From: Planctomyces sp.
Lineage (GTDB): Bacteria; Planctomycetota; Planctomycetia; Planctomycetales; Planctomycetaceae
Length of the DNA stretch: 64,000 bases
Reading direction: 5' to 3'
Assembly: GCA_019636235.1 (NCBI GenBank)
Contig: JAHBXW010000001.1
Coordinates: forward strand, 310,001-374,000
The position numbers and the translations under genes were made by a program. This document shows positions 45,511 through 57,431 of this stretch, in pieces. Each line of letters starts with the position of its first letter. Within the stretch, counting starts at the first letter, position 1. Under the pieces are notes generated by a model. That model did not search any database and was not told the origin of the DNA. It saw only the letters and a program-made list of their open reading frames with translations.

Positions 45511-48234
45511 ATGTCGGTTGAGAACACCATTGATGGCGCCGTGCACGGGATCGACCCCAGCGAACTCGCCGAATGGTTCGAATCGCTGGAGGACGTGCTG
45601 CACCGCTACGGGCCGGAGCGCACGCAGCAGTTGCTGGTGAATCTGCGCGAGCGGGCGTATCTCCGCGGCGTGATGATGCCGTTCACCGCCACGACGCCCT
45701 ACATCAACACGATTTCCGTGGAGGACCAGCCCCGTTTCCCGGGCAACATCGAGATGGAACGGCGGATCAAAAGCATCATCCGCTGGAACGCGATGGCGAT
45801 GGTGCTGCGGGCGAATAAGAAGACCAAGCCCGGGGGCGCCGTCGGCGGCCACATCTCGACGTACGCGTCGTCGGCGACGCTGTACGAGGTGGGCTTCAAC
45901 CATTTCTTCCATGCCCGGACCAAGGATCACACGGGCGACATGGTCTACTTCCAGGGGCACGCCTCGCCCGGCATGTATGCCCGCGCGTTCGTCGAAGGCC
46001 GGCTGACGGAAAGCCAGCTTGAAAACTTCCGCCAGGAAGTCCCCCGCGGCAGCGGCCTGTCGTCCTATCCGCACCCCTGGCTGATGGAGGACTTCTGGCA
46101 GTTTCCGACGGTTTCGATGGGCCTGGGCCCGATCTGTTCGCTGTACCACGCCCGGTTCCTGCGCTACATGCAGCACCGGGGCCTGCTCGACACCAGCAAG
46201 TCGAAGGTCTGGGCCTTCCTGGGGGATGGCGAGATCGACGAACCGGAATCGCTCGGCGCGATCACGCTGGCCTCTCGGGAGCATCTCGACAATCTCGTCT
46301 GGGTGATCAACTGCAACCTGCAGCGGCTGGACGGCCCGGTCCGCGGCAACGGGAAGATCATCCAGGAGCTCGAAGGGGCGTTTCGCGGCGCCGGCTGGAA
46401 CTGCATCAAGGTCGTCTGGGGCCGCGACTGGGATCCGATTCTGGCCCGCGACTCGGAAGGCAAGCTCGTCCAGCGGATGGGCGAGGTCGTCGACGGCCAG
46501 TATCAGAAGTACGTGGTCTCCGACGGCGCCTACATCCGCGACCACTTCTTCGGGACTGATCCGGACCTGCTGGCGATGGTCGACCATCTCAGCGACGAGC
46601 AGCTTCAGAAGCTGCGGCGCGGCGGGCACGATTCCGACAAGGTTTACGCGGCGTATCACGCGGCGGCGAACCATAAGGGCGCGCCGACCGTGATCCTCGT
46701 CAAGACGATCAAGGGCTACGGCCTGGGCGAGGAAGGCGAAGGCCGGAATCGCGCTCACAACGTCAAGGAGTTCGACAACAAGAACTCCGTCAGGAACTTC
46801 CGCGACCGGTTTGGCGTTCCGATCTCCGACGACGACCTGGAGAAGCTGCCCTTCTACAAACCCGCGGAGGACAGCCCCGAGATGGCCTACCTGCGGTCGC
46901 GGCGCGAACAGCTCGGCGGCTACCTGCCGGTCCGCGACGCGACTCTGGAAAAGCTGGATGTTCCGCCGCTCGACGACAAGGCCTTCGCCCGCCAGTTGAA
47001 GGGCACCGAAGGCGGGGCGGCGTCCACCACCCAGGCGTACGGCGCCATGCTGATGGGCCTCATGCGCCACAAGGGCATCGGCAAGTACATCGTGCCGATC
47101 ATTCCGGACGAAGCCCGCACCTTCGGCATGGAGGCCTTCTTCAGCACGTTCGGCATCTACTCCAGCAAGGGCCAGCTCTATGAGCCGGTCGACAAGCTGA
47201 TGCCGGACGGCTCCCCGAGCCTGATGTACTACAAGGAGGCGACCGACGGGCAGGTCCTCGAAGAGGGGATCAACGAAGCCGGCGCGATGGGATCGTTCGT
47301 CGCCGCGGGAACGGCCTACGCCAACCTCGGCGTGCAGATGATCCCGTTCTACATCTACTACTCGATGTTCGGATTCCAACGTGTCGGCGACCTGATCTGG
47401 CTAGCCGCGGACTCCCGCTGCAAGGGCTTCCTTGTCGGCGGCACGTCCGGCCGGACGACGCTCAACGGCGAAGGCCTGCAGCACGAGGACGGCCACAGCC
47501 AGCTCGTCGCCAGCACCGTGCCGGTGATTGTCGCCTACGATCCCGCGTACGCCTACGAGCTGGCCGTCATCATTCAGGACGGCCTGCGGCGGATGTACGT
47601 CGAGAACGAAAACATCTTCTACTACCTCTCGGTGTACAACGAGGCGTACGAGATGCCCCCGATGCCCGAAGGCGTCGCGGAAGGCATCCTCCGCGGCATG
47701 TACCAGGTCCGCAGCACCGATAGCGGCGAGGGCCAGCAGCGCCGGCCCCAGCTTTTCGGCAGCGGCACGATCCTGCCCGGCGTTCTGAAAGCGCAGCAGA
47801 TGCTGAAGGAAAAGTACGGCATCGGCTGCGACGTCTGGTCCGTCACCAGCTACAACGAACTGTGCCGCGACGCCATGGCGGCGACCCGCTGGAACCGGCT
47901 GCACCCGGGCGCCGAAATGAAGAAGAGCTATCTCGAAACGGTCCTCGCTGGGCGAAATGGTCCGTTCATCGCGGCCAGCGACAACGTCCGCACGGTGCCC
48001 GACCAGATCCGGGAATGGGTGCCGGGCCAGTTCGTCGTCCTGGGAACCGACGGCTTTGGCCGTTCGGACACCCGGCCGGTGCTCAGGCGGCATTTCGAGA
48101 TCGACGCCGAGTGCACGGTCTACGCCACGCTGCACGCCCTCGCGGACGAAGGGGCGTTCGACCGGACCCGGCTGCCGGACGTGCTGCAGGAACTCGGAAT
48201 CGACCCGGACAAGGTCGACCCCCGCACGGCCTGA
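45511..48234 (+). CDS. aceE: Pyruvate dehydrogenase E1, homodimeric type
   Basis: The product is 907 residues, close to the usual 880-890, from ATG 45511 with GGGAGAA upstream. It decarboxylates pyruvate with thiamine diphosphate and passes the acetyl group to the E2 lipoyl domain. The ThDP motif is GDGEIDEPESLG followed by WVINCNLQRLDGPVRGNGKI. His-containing GGHISTYASSATLYEVGFNH and YFQGHASPGMYAR are further active-site segments, and TLNGEGLQHEDGHS is the C-terminal transketolase-like pyrimidine region. E2 and E3 genes are not in the window, so the complex is encoded at dispersed sites. A strong hairpin terminator follows the stop. Confidence 0.97.
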   Translation: MSVENTIDGAVHGIDPSELAEWFESLEDVLHRYGPERTQQLLVNLRERAYLRGVMMPFTATTPYINTISVEDQPRFPGNIEMERRIKSIIRWNAMAMVLRANKKTKPGGAVGGHISTYASSATLYEVGFNHFFHARTKDHTGDMVYFQGHASPGMYARAFVEGRLTESQLENFRQEVPRGSGLSSYPHPWLMEDFWQFPTVSMGLGPICSLYHARFLRYMQHRGLLDTSKSKVWAFLGDGEIDEPESLGAITLASREHLDNLVWVINCNLQRLDGPVRGNGKIIQELEGAFRGAGWNCIKVVWGRDWDPILARDSEGKLVQRMGEVVDGQYQKYVVSDGAYIRDHFFGTDPDLLAMVDHLSDEQLQKLRRGGHDSDKVYAAYHAAANHKGAPTVILVKTIKGYGLGEEGEGRNRAHNVKEFDNKNSVRNFRDRFGVPISDDDLEKLPFYKPAEDSPEMAYLRSRREQLGGYLPVRDATLEKLDVPPLDDKAFARQLKGTEGGAASTTQAYGAMLMGLMRHKGIGKYIVPIIPDEARTFGMEAFFSTFGIYSSKGQLYEPVDKLMPDGSPSLMYYKEATDGQVLEEGINEAGAMGSFVAAGTAYANLGVQMIPFYIYYSMFGFQRVGDLIWLAADSRCKGFLVGGTSGRTTLNGEGLQHEDGHSQLVASTVPVIVAYDPAYAYELAVIIQDGLRRMYVENENIFYYLSVYNEAYEMPPMPEGVAEGILRGMYQVRSTDSGEGQQRRPQLFGSGTILPGVLKAQQMLKEKYGIGCDVWSVTSYNELCRDAMAATRWNRLHPGAEMKKSYLETVLAGRNGPFIAASDNVRTVPDQIREWVPGQFVVLGTDGFGRSDTRPVLRRHFEIDAECTVYATLHALADEGAFDRTRLPDVLQELGIDPDKVDPRTA

Positions 48235-48245
48235 TTCACTGCCCT

Positions 48246-48278
48246 GAACCCCGGCAATTCACCGGGGTTCTTTTGTTT
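48246..48278 (+). terminator. Rho-independent terminator of aceE
   Basis: GAACCCCGG (48246-48254) pairs perfectly with CCGGGGTTC (48262-48270) across a 7-base loop, and TTTTGTTT follows directly. It lies 12 bases after the aceE stop and ahead of the next gene, so that gene needs its own promoter or read-through. Confidence 0.9.
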
Positions 48279-48291
48279 CAGGAGATCAACC

Positions 48292-49356
48292 ATGACGCTG
48301 CGCCTCGCGTCTCGTGACTGCCTGTGGACGCCCTTCGTGGCCACCGCCGTCCTCGTGGGAACCTGCGTGTGCGGCGTCCGGGGGCATGACTCCGAAGGGG
48401 CCTTGGATGCGCCTCGGCAGGGACTCGCGGCGCAGTATCCGGGGGATCGGGGAATCGCCGACGATCCGCGCGTGCTGTTCGTCGAAGACTTCGAAGAGGC
48501 GACGATCGCCGGCCTGCACGAGCGCTGGGAATCGGTCGGCGCCGGCGAGCAGATGTCGTTCTCGGAAGAACGTCCCGAGGGCAGCCGCGGGCGGCAGTCG
48601 CTGCTGATGGATCGCGAACGCGGCGATGCCGGATCGCTGTACCGGAGGCTGACCAATCGGGAGGGGGGCTTCGGCGCCGACCGCGTGTTCGCAAGGTATT
48701 ACGTCCGCTTCGCGCCGGATTGCGGCGAGCTGCATCATTTCGGGACCTGCATCGGCGGGAATAATCCGCCGACGCCCTGGCCCAGCGTTCGGGCCGGCCA
48801 GCCGACCGATGGCGCGAAGGCGTTCTGGTCGGGCATTGAACCGTTCGGCTCGGCGTGGACCTGGGACTACTACACCTACTGGAAAGACATGCGCGGCAGT
48901 CCTCCGCGCGGGCAGACATGGGGCAATTCGTTCATCCACGATCCGGAACTGAAGGTCGACCGGGGCCGCTGGATCTGCATCGAGCAGATGATCCGCATGA
49001 ACGACGTCGGGAAATCGAATGGCGAACAGGCGCTGTGGATCGACGGCCGGCCGGTCAGCCATCTCAAGGAAGGCGAGCCGAAGGGACTGTGGACGTTCGA
49101 CAAGTTCCTGCCCGGCCGGGGAGGCGAGGGCGTGCGCTGGAGCTTCGCGAAAGGGGATCGCGAGCACTTCACCGTGCCCGAGGACGGCGCGCCCTTCGAG
49201 GGCTTCGAATGGCGGACGGTCCCCGCGTTGAACGTGAATTTCGTCTGGCTGTACGTCTACACGGCGCAGCCGCCGGGGCACCGGATACAGGTGTGGTTCG
49301 ATGATGTCGTGGTGGCGACGGAGTACATCGGACCGCTCGCGGATCAGGACGACTGA
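48292..49356 (+). CDS. Secreted polysaccharide-lyase-like hypothetical protein
   Basis: The product is 354 residues from ATG 48292, with GGAG at 48281-48284. A signal peptide (TPFVATAVLVGTCVCGVRG) indicates export. The mature protein is mostly beta-strand with concanavalin-like features: VLFVEDFEEATIAGLHERWE, VFARYYVRFAPDCGELHHFG, RWICIEQMIRMNDVG, and IQVWFDDVVVATEYIG at the end. This order (an FEDFE start, a YYVRF strand, a WxxxE strand with the bound polymer, then WFDDVVVA) is that of jelly-roll lyases and glucanases. Whether it cleaves or only binds polysaccharide cannot be decided. Not in an obvious operon. Confidence 0.7.
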   Translation: MTLRLASRDCLWTPFVATAVLVGTCVCGVRGHDSEGALDAPRQGLAAQYPGDRGIADDPRVLFVEDFEEATIAGLHERWESVGAGEQMSFSEERPEGSRGRQSLLMDRERGDAGSLYRRLTNREGGFGADRVFARYYVRFAPDCGELHHFGTCIGGNNPPTPWPSVRAGQPTDGAKAFWSGIEPFGSAWTWDYYTYWKDMRGSPPRGQTWGNSFIHDPELKVDRGRWICIEQMIRMNDVGKSNGEQALWIDGRPVSHLKEGEPKGLWTFDKFLPGRGGEGVRWSFAKGDREHFTVPEDGAPFEGFEWRTVPALNVNFVWLYVYTAQPPGHRIQVWFDDVVVATEYIGPLADQDD

Positions 49357-49446
49357 ACATTGCCGCAGGCGCAGGGTGGGTCGACGCAGGAAACCCGCGA
49401 TGACTCGCGCTTGGAACCGAGGCCATCGTCGTTGCGGACGGCCGCT

Positions 49447-50172
49447 TCAGTTCTGATCGACCATGGTGAAATATTCCGGCCAGGCGACTGCCGGATTCAG
49501 GGCGGCGACGCGGCCGGAAATGAAAGCGACTGCGACGACCGCGCCGATCGCGCCTGCCAAAAGCAGGCTGGCCCCGATCCCGGTCATCCACTCCCCCAAA
49601 GGCCCGCTGATTGCGGGCGCTTTAACCATCAGCGCGAATCCGACCGAAAGAAATGGCACGGACAACGAACTGGCGACGACCAGCACGGCGCGATTGAATC
49701 CGCGAACCCGGATCGTGAGCGTGGCCATGTTGTGAAAGTCTCCGCCGCAACGGTCCTTCAAATCGGGCACGATGTAGACGGCGATGTGTTTGGAAAGCGC
49801 CGCCGCGATGCCGACCCAGCCGATCAGACACGCGAAGCTCCAACCAGCGATCAACGCCTGCATTACAATGGCGAACTCCTCCAGCGGCGGATCGCGCCCT
49901 GTGGCCAGCGTGGCCAGCAGCAGCAGCAACAGGACGAACAGCGCCCGGAGCGCGGCCGCAATGCCGGCATGAGCGGCATAAAACCAGCTGCAGACGCCGC
50001 CGCGGTCCGCGAGCGGATCATGTCGCCGCAGCCAAAGTGCGGTGTCGAGGCTGGGCCATCCGACCATGAAATAGGAGATTGCGGCGACCCCAGTTGGATC
50101 GCCCGTCGACAGGTAGACGACGATCGCGACTGAGAGCAGCAGAATCGCGATGACCCAGCGGTTTGAGTTCAC
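49447..50172 (-). CDS. Hypothetical multi-TM membrane protein
   Basis: The product is 241 residues from a GTG at 50172. About six hydrophobic segments are visible: WVIAILLLSVAIVVYLS near the N-terminus, AALRALFVLLLLLLATLATG, SFACLIGWVGIAAALS, AVLVVASSLSVPFLSVGFAL and SLLLAGAIGAVVAVAFISG. No motif of a known transporter or enzyme is recognised. It lies 27 bases downstream of thiO on the same strand and may be cotranscribed with it. No signal of horizontal transfer was noted. Confidence 0.6.
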   Translation of the reverse strand: MNSNRWVIAILLLSVAIVVYLSTGDPTGVAAISYFMVGWPSLDTALWLRRHDPLADRGGVCSWFYAAHAGIAAALRALFVLLLLLLATLATGRDPPLEEFAIVMQALIAGWSFACLIGWVGIAAALSKHIAVYIVPDLKDRCGGDFHNMATLTIRVRGFNRAVLVVASSLSVPFLSVGFALMVKAPAISGPLGEWMTGIGASLLLAGAIGAVVAVAFISGRVAALNPAVAWPEYFTMVDQN

Positions 50173-50199
50173 GAGGTCCGCGGCGCGTGAGCGAGCCGA

Positions 50200-51312
50200 C
50201 TAAGATTGACGGTCGGGTTGCCGATTCAGGTTCACAGCAAACGCCCTCAGCGAGAGCTCGGGCTCTTCGCCGCGGATCGCCTGCGCCATCAGCCGGCCCG
50301 TGACGGTCGACAAATGCAGGCCAGCACGGAAATGTCCGGCCGCCAGAAACAGGTTCGAGCACTCCGGCATCGCCCCCAGAAACGGCGTGCCGCGACGCGT
50401 GTGCGGACGCAGGCCGCTCCAGCAGGCCTCCAGCGTCGCCTCCGACAGTCCCGGGACCAGCCGCCGGCCAAACTCGACCAGCCCGGCCACGCCCCCGGCC
50501 GTGTTCTGCTTCACGAAGCCGACCCACTCCTCGGTCGAACCGATCAGCAGCCGGCCGTCGGTGCGGGGCACGACATACCGCGCGCCGATTTCGAGGATGT
50601 GCCGGATCAGCGGCGATGGCGTCTTCAGCAGGACCATCTGGCCGCGCACCGGCTCCAGCTCCAGCGCGCGGCCGATCGATTTCAGAATCTCCCCCGACCA
50701 CGCGCCCCCCGCGACGAGGAACGCCCCGGCCGACAGGTCGCCGGCGGCCGTTCGCACCGCGTCCACGCGGCCATTCGACATGTGAAAGCCAACCGCCTCA
50801 CGGTCGCAAACGATCTCGACTCCGGCCGCGCGACAGGCCTCGCCCAGAGCGCGGACATGCCACGGGTTGCGGACCTGGCAGGCGTCGGGCAGGACGTAGG
50901 CGGCGGGAACGTCCCGGCTGGCCGCCGGCTCGAGATCCCTGAGGGCTTCGGCGCTCAGCGGTTCGGCGCGGACGCCGTTGATCCGCCAGCCATCGAGGTC
51001 CGATTCGAGCCGCGCCGGGTCTTCGAGGACCTGGATCTCGCCGCAGCGGCGGAAGCCGTTGTCGATGCCGGTCTGGTCGCGGAGCGCATCCGTGACCTCC
51101 GGCCAGAGTTCCGTCGCGCGGCGGAGCAGGGGGGCCAGCGGGTCGTTCGGATCGCCGCGATGGCCGGGGGGCAGAATGCCGGCCCCGGCCCAGGAGGCCT
51201 CGCGTCCCGGCTGGGCGCGGTCGAGAACCGCCACGCGCAGCCCCGTTTTCGCGAGCTCCCAGGCGGTCGTGAGACCCATCACGCCGCCGCCGATGATCAG
51301 AACGTCATGCAT
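50200..51312 (-). CDS. thiO: Glycine oxidase ThiO-type FAD enzyme
   Basis: The product is 370 residues of the D-amino-acid-oxidase-like family. The FAD-binding [16 protein letters not shown] starts at residue 6, followed by [15 protein letters not shown], the typical ThiO signature. [38 protein letters not shown] and [16 protein letters not shown] complete the substrate and flavin sites. It oxidises glycine to iminoacetate, the precursor of the thiazole moiety of thiamine, in the cytoplasm. Other thi genes are not nearby. It follows rho by 40 bases on the same strand, so the two may share a transcript. Confidence 0.93.
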   Translation of the reverse strand: MHDVLIIGGGVMGLTTAWELAKTGLRVAVLDRAQPGREASWAGAGILPPGHRGDPNDPLAPLLRRATELWPEVTDALRDQTGIDNGFRRCGEIQVLEDPARLESDLDGWRINGVRAEPLSAEALRDLEPAASRDVPAAYVLPDACQVRNPWHVRALGEACRAAGVEIVCDREAVGFHMSNGRVDAVRTAAGDLSAGAFLVAGGAWSGEILKSIGRALELEPVRGQMVLLKTPSPLIRHILEIGARYVVPRTDGRLLIGSTEEWVGFVKQNTAGGVAGLVEFGRRLVPGLSEATLEACWSGLRPHTRRGTPFLGAMPECSNLFLAAGHFRAGLHLSTVTGRLMAQAIRGEEPELSLRAFAVNLNRQPDRQS

Positions 51313-51352
51313 GGAGGATTGCGGTCCGCTGTCCGGTCCGGAAACGGCGGAC

Positions 51353-52867
<1,515 letters not shown>

Positions 52868-52974
52868 ATCGAATGGCCTGCGCGAACGCGCCGGTGAGGA
52901 GCCGAATTGGGAAGGGGCGGACGTGTCGCCCCGGGGGGAGTGGGGCGGCGGGAACTGGGGAGAACGTGAGGACG

Positions 52975-53634
52975 TCAGGCCGGCGACCGCAGCGCCTGAT
53001 GGATATATTCGTACAATTCGCGACCCGCGATGTCGAGGGTCGCGTCATTGCGGATCACGAAATCGGCCGCGTCCCGCTTCGCATTCAGCGGCCATTGGCT
53101 GGCCTCCCGGCGCGACAGTTCCGCGTCGTCCCAGCCCCGCGCTGCCACGCGGCGCAGCCGTTCCTCCCGAGGGACGTCCACGTACGCCACCGCCCGGCAG
53201 GCGTCCCCCCAGCCCGCCTCCAGCAGCACCGCGGCGTCCAGCAGCACGGCTCGCACGGCGCCGTCCTGTTCCCAGTGCGCGAGCCGTTGCTCGAAGTCCC
53301 GGCGGATCGCGGGATGGACAATGGCTTCGAGATCCTGGCGGGCCGTTTCGTCGGCGAACACGATTTCCGCCAGCCGCCGCCGATCGACGTCTCCGTCCGG
53401 CGCGAGAATCCGGGGGCCGAAGCGGGCGGTCAACTGGTCCCGGACCTCGGCCGTCCGGAGGGCGCGATGGCCCGCTTCATCGGCGTCATAGACCCGCAGC
53501 GCGGGGTCGAATTCCGCGGCCCGGCGGGCGATGGACGACTTCCCGGAGCCGATCCCCCCGACGATCCCGAACACCGGCAGTCCAATGCGGCCGGCGCCGG
53601 AAACAGGTTCAGCGGCAGATCGGGGAGGCTGCAT
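52975..53634 (-). CDS. coaE: Dephospho-CoA kinase
   Basis: The product is 219 residues, typical length, with the start uncertain because the first 20 residues are not family-like. It phosphorylates dephospho-CoA at the 3'-hydroxyl, the last step of coenzyme A synthesis. The P-loop is [10 protein letters not shown] (25-34), and [25 protein letters not shown] and [20 protein letters not shown] are conserved CoaE segments around the acceptor and lid. It precedes rho by 107 bases on the minus strand and diverges from the ABC permease gene by 132 bases. Confidence 0.95.
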   Translation of the reverse strand: MQPPRSAAEPVSGAGRIGLPVFGIVGGIGSGKSSIARRAAEFDPALRVYDADEAGHRALRTAEVRDQLTARFGPRILAPDGDVDRRRLAEIVFADETARQDLEAIVHPAIRRDFEQRLAHWEQDGAVRAVLLDAAVLLEAGWGDACRAVAYVDVPREERLRRVAARGWDDAELSRREASQWPLNAKRDAADFVIRNDATLDIAGRELYEYIHQALRSPA

Positions 53635-53766
53635 GGAACGCGAGAAACTGGCGAAGGAGACGAGGCACGGCGGATCCTGCAGACCTATATGGACTCAGTC
53701 CGGGCCAGTTGCAACAATCCCGCCGCAGAGAAGGAATCTCTCTCGACCCCGCCACGGACGGCCCGG

Positions 53767-55401
<1,635 letters not shown>

Positions 55402-55446
55402 GTCACCGAGTCTCTCCCGCGTCAACGATCCGCTGGCCGCACCCAT

Positions 55447-56199
55447 ATGCCATCCCCCTCCGCAGCGACAATCCTCCCGATGCCGAAGCCCGCCTCGGAC
55501 TACCTGGTCGCCCAGGCGCTCGACAAGTCGTACCACAAGGGCCAGCACCCGGTGCCGGTGCTGCGGGGCGTGGACGTCCGCATCAACAAGGGAGAATTCC
55601 TGTCGATCGTCGGGCAGTCCGGCTCGGGGAAGAGCACGCTGCTGCATCTCCTGGGGCTGCTGGATCTGCCCGATCTGGGCCGGGTCATGCTGCAGGGAAG
55701 CCGCATCGACGATCTGCCGTCCGCCACGCGCGATGAACTGCGCAACCGGGTGTTCGGCTTCGTGTTTCAGTTCTACCACCTGTTGCCCGAACTGACGCTG
55801 CTGGAAAACGTCCTGGCGCCGCTGATGATCCGCTGTTCGGCGATGGAGTACTGGCGCCGCCGCCGCGAATTCCATGATTCGGCCAGCGAAATGATCGAGC
55901 AGGTCGGGCTCAGCCACCGCGTCCGGCACCGCCCGTCGGAACTGTCCGGCGGCGAGATGCAGCGGGCCGCCATCGCCCGGGCGCTGGTCGGACGTCCCGA
56001 GGTGCTGCTGGCCGATGAACCGACCGGCAACCTCGACGCGCACACCGGCGGCGAGATCATGGCGCTGCTCACGAAGCTGAACGCTGACCAGCAGCTGACG
56101 ATCGTGATGGTGACGCATGACGATTCCATCGCCGGTCAGGCGGAACGGATCGTGCGACTGCGAGAGGGTCGGCTGCAGTCGCTGGACGAAGCGGCCTGA
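55447..56199 (+). CDS. lolD: LolD-type ABC transporter ATP-binding protein
   Basis: The product is 250 residues. Walker A is GQSGSGKST (56-64), the signature LSGGE (166-170), and Walker B LLADEPTGNLD from 187; the H-loop is in VTHDDS. The LSGGEMQRAAIARAL and DEPTGNLD spelling is that of the MacB/LolD/FtsE subfamily. It begins 45 bases after the LolC-like permease and pairs with it as a Lol-like exporter, energised by ATP at the inner membrane. A start at Met12 (55480) is also possible. Family is certain; the transported lipoprotein substrate is inferred. Confidence 0.94.
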   Translation: MPSPSAATILPMPKPASDYLVAQALDKSYHKGQHPVPVLRGVDVRINKGEFLSIVGQSGSGKSTLLHLLGLLDLPDLGRVMLQGSRIDDLPSATRDELRNRVFGFVFQFYHLLPELTLLENVLAPLMIRCSAMEYWRRRREFHDSASEMIEQVGLSHRVRHRPSELSGGEMQRAAIARALVGRPEVLLADEPTGNLDAHTGGEIMALLTKLNADQQLTIVMVTHDDSIAGQAERIVRLREGRLQSLDEAA

Positions 56200-56343
56200 C
56201 GCCTGGAGCGGGGCAGGGCGGCGTTCACGCGGCTGTGCTGGTCACGACCCGGACCCGGTTTTAGACTGCGAACCGCGCACAGGTTCGACCTGTCCTCGCC
56301 GGGCCGGCGGTTTCCCGACACTTTTTCGCGCTGTCACAACGTC

Positions 56344-57201
56344 ATGCAGGTCTATCTCAACGGTTCTCTGGTTCCCAAGGAACAGGCTGTCGTCAGCGTG
56401 TTTGATCACGGGCTGCTGTATGGCGACGGCGTGTTCGAAGGCATCCGGGTGTACAGCGGACGGGTGTTTCTTCTGGCCGAGCACGTGGACCGGCTGTACG
56501 AGAGCGCCCGCGCGATCCGATTGGAAATTCCGCTGATGCCGGCCGACATGGCGCAGGCCGTCGAGAAGACCGTGGCCGCCAACGGCATTCGTGACGGCTA
56601 TGTGCGGCTGGTCGTCACGCGCGGGGCCGGCTCGCTGGGCCTGGACATCCGCAAGACCAGCGATCCGCAGGTCATCGTCATCGCCGACACGATCACCCTG
56701 TATCCGCCCGAGATGTACGAGCAGGGCATGGCCATCGTGACGGCCAGCACGATCCGCAATCATCCGGCCGCGCTCAGCCCGCGAATCAAGTCGCTGAATT
56801 ACCTGAACAACATTCTGGCGAAGATCGAAGGCACGGACGCCGGCGCCCCCGAGGCTCTGATGCTGAACCACAAGGGGGATGTCGCGGAGTGTACGGGGGA
56901 CAACATCTTCCTGGTGCGGCAGGGGGAGCTGCTGACGCCGCCGCGCGACGCCGGCATCCTCGAGGGAATCACTCGCAACGCCGTGATCCGTCTGGCGCGC
57001 GAGGCCGGCATCGAGGTCCGCGAAATCACGCTGCAGCGCCACGATGTGTATGTCGCGGACGAATGCTTCCTGACGGGCACAGCGGCTGAGATCGTTCCCG
57101 TGACGTCGGTGGACGGACGGAAGATCGGCGCTGGCCGGCCGGGTCCGGTGACTCAAGACCTGCTGCGCCGTTTCCACGCGTTCGCCCGAGGCGAGGGCTG
57201 A
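56344..57201 (+). CDS. ilvE: Branched-chain amino acid aminotransferase
   Basis: The product is 285 residues of the fold-type IV PLP enzymes. DHGLLYGDGVFEGIRVY (21-37) is the family start, the PLP-binding Lys149 is in IKSLNYLNN (148-156), and MLNHKGDVAECTGDNIFLVR and TGTAAEIVPVTSVDGRKIG carry the PLP phosphate-binding strands. It transfers amino groups between glutamate and the branched-chain 2-oxo acids. D-amino-acid transaminase and aminodeoxychorismate lyase share the fold, but the ECTGDNIF plus GTAAEI pattern fits IlvE best. It follows the Lol-type ATPase by 144 bases. Confidence 0.9.
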   Translation: MQVYLNGSLVPKEQAVVSVFDHGLLYGDGVFEGIRVYSGRVFLLAEHVDRLYESARAIRLEIPLMPADMAQAVEKTVAANGIRDGYVRLVVTRGAGSLGLDIRKTSDPQVIVIADTITLYPPEMYEQGMAIVTASTIRNHPAALSPRIKSLNYLNNILAKIEGTDAGAPEALMLNHKGDVAECTGDNIFLVRQGELLTPPRDAGILEGITRNAVIRLAREAGIEVREITLQRHDVYVADECFLTGTAAEIVPVTSVDGRKIGAGRPGPVTQDLLRRFHAFARGEG

Positions 57202-57431
57202 AGTTCGCCGGGGCGGTCTCGGGCGCGGCGAGCCGGCCGTTTCGAGCCGCTTCCCAAGCTGCGCATGCGCCCCCGGGGAGCCGAGACGGAGCGCGCCGAA
57301 TCGGCCCGGGCGCGAGGGCAGGGGGACGCCGCATCGGCAATTCAGTCGCTGAATCGACGGAACAGCCGTCGTGCCGGGAGGGTTCGCCGCGATATACTTC
57401 CTGAAGCACCGCCACAGGGGGGAATTGCGCA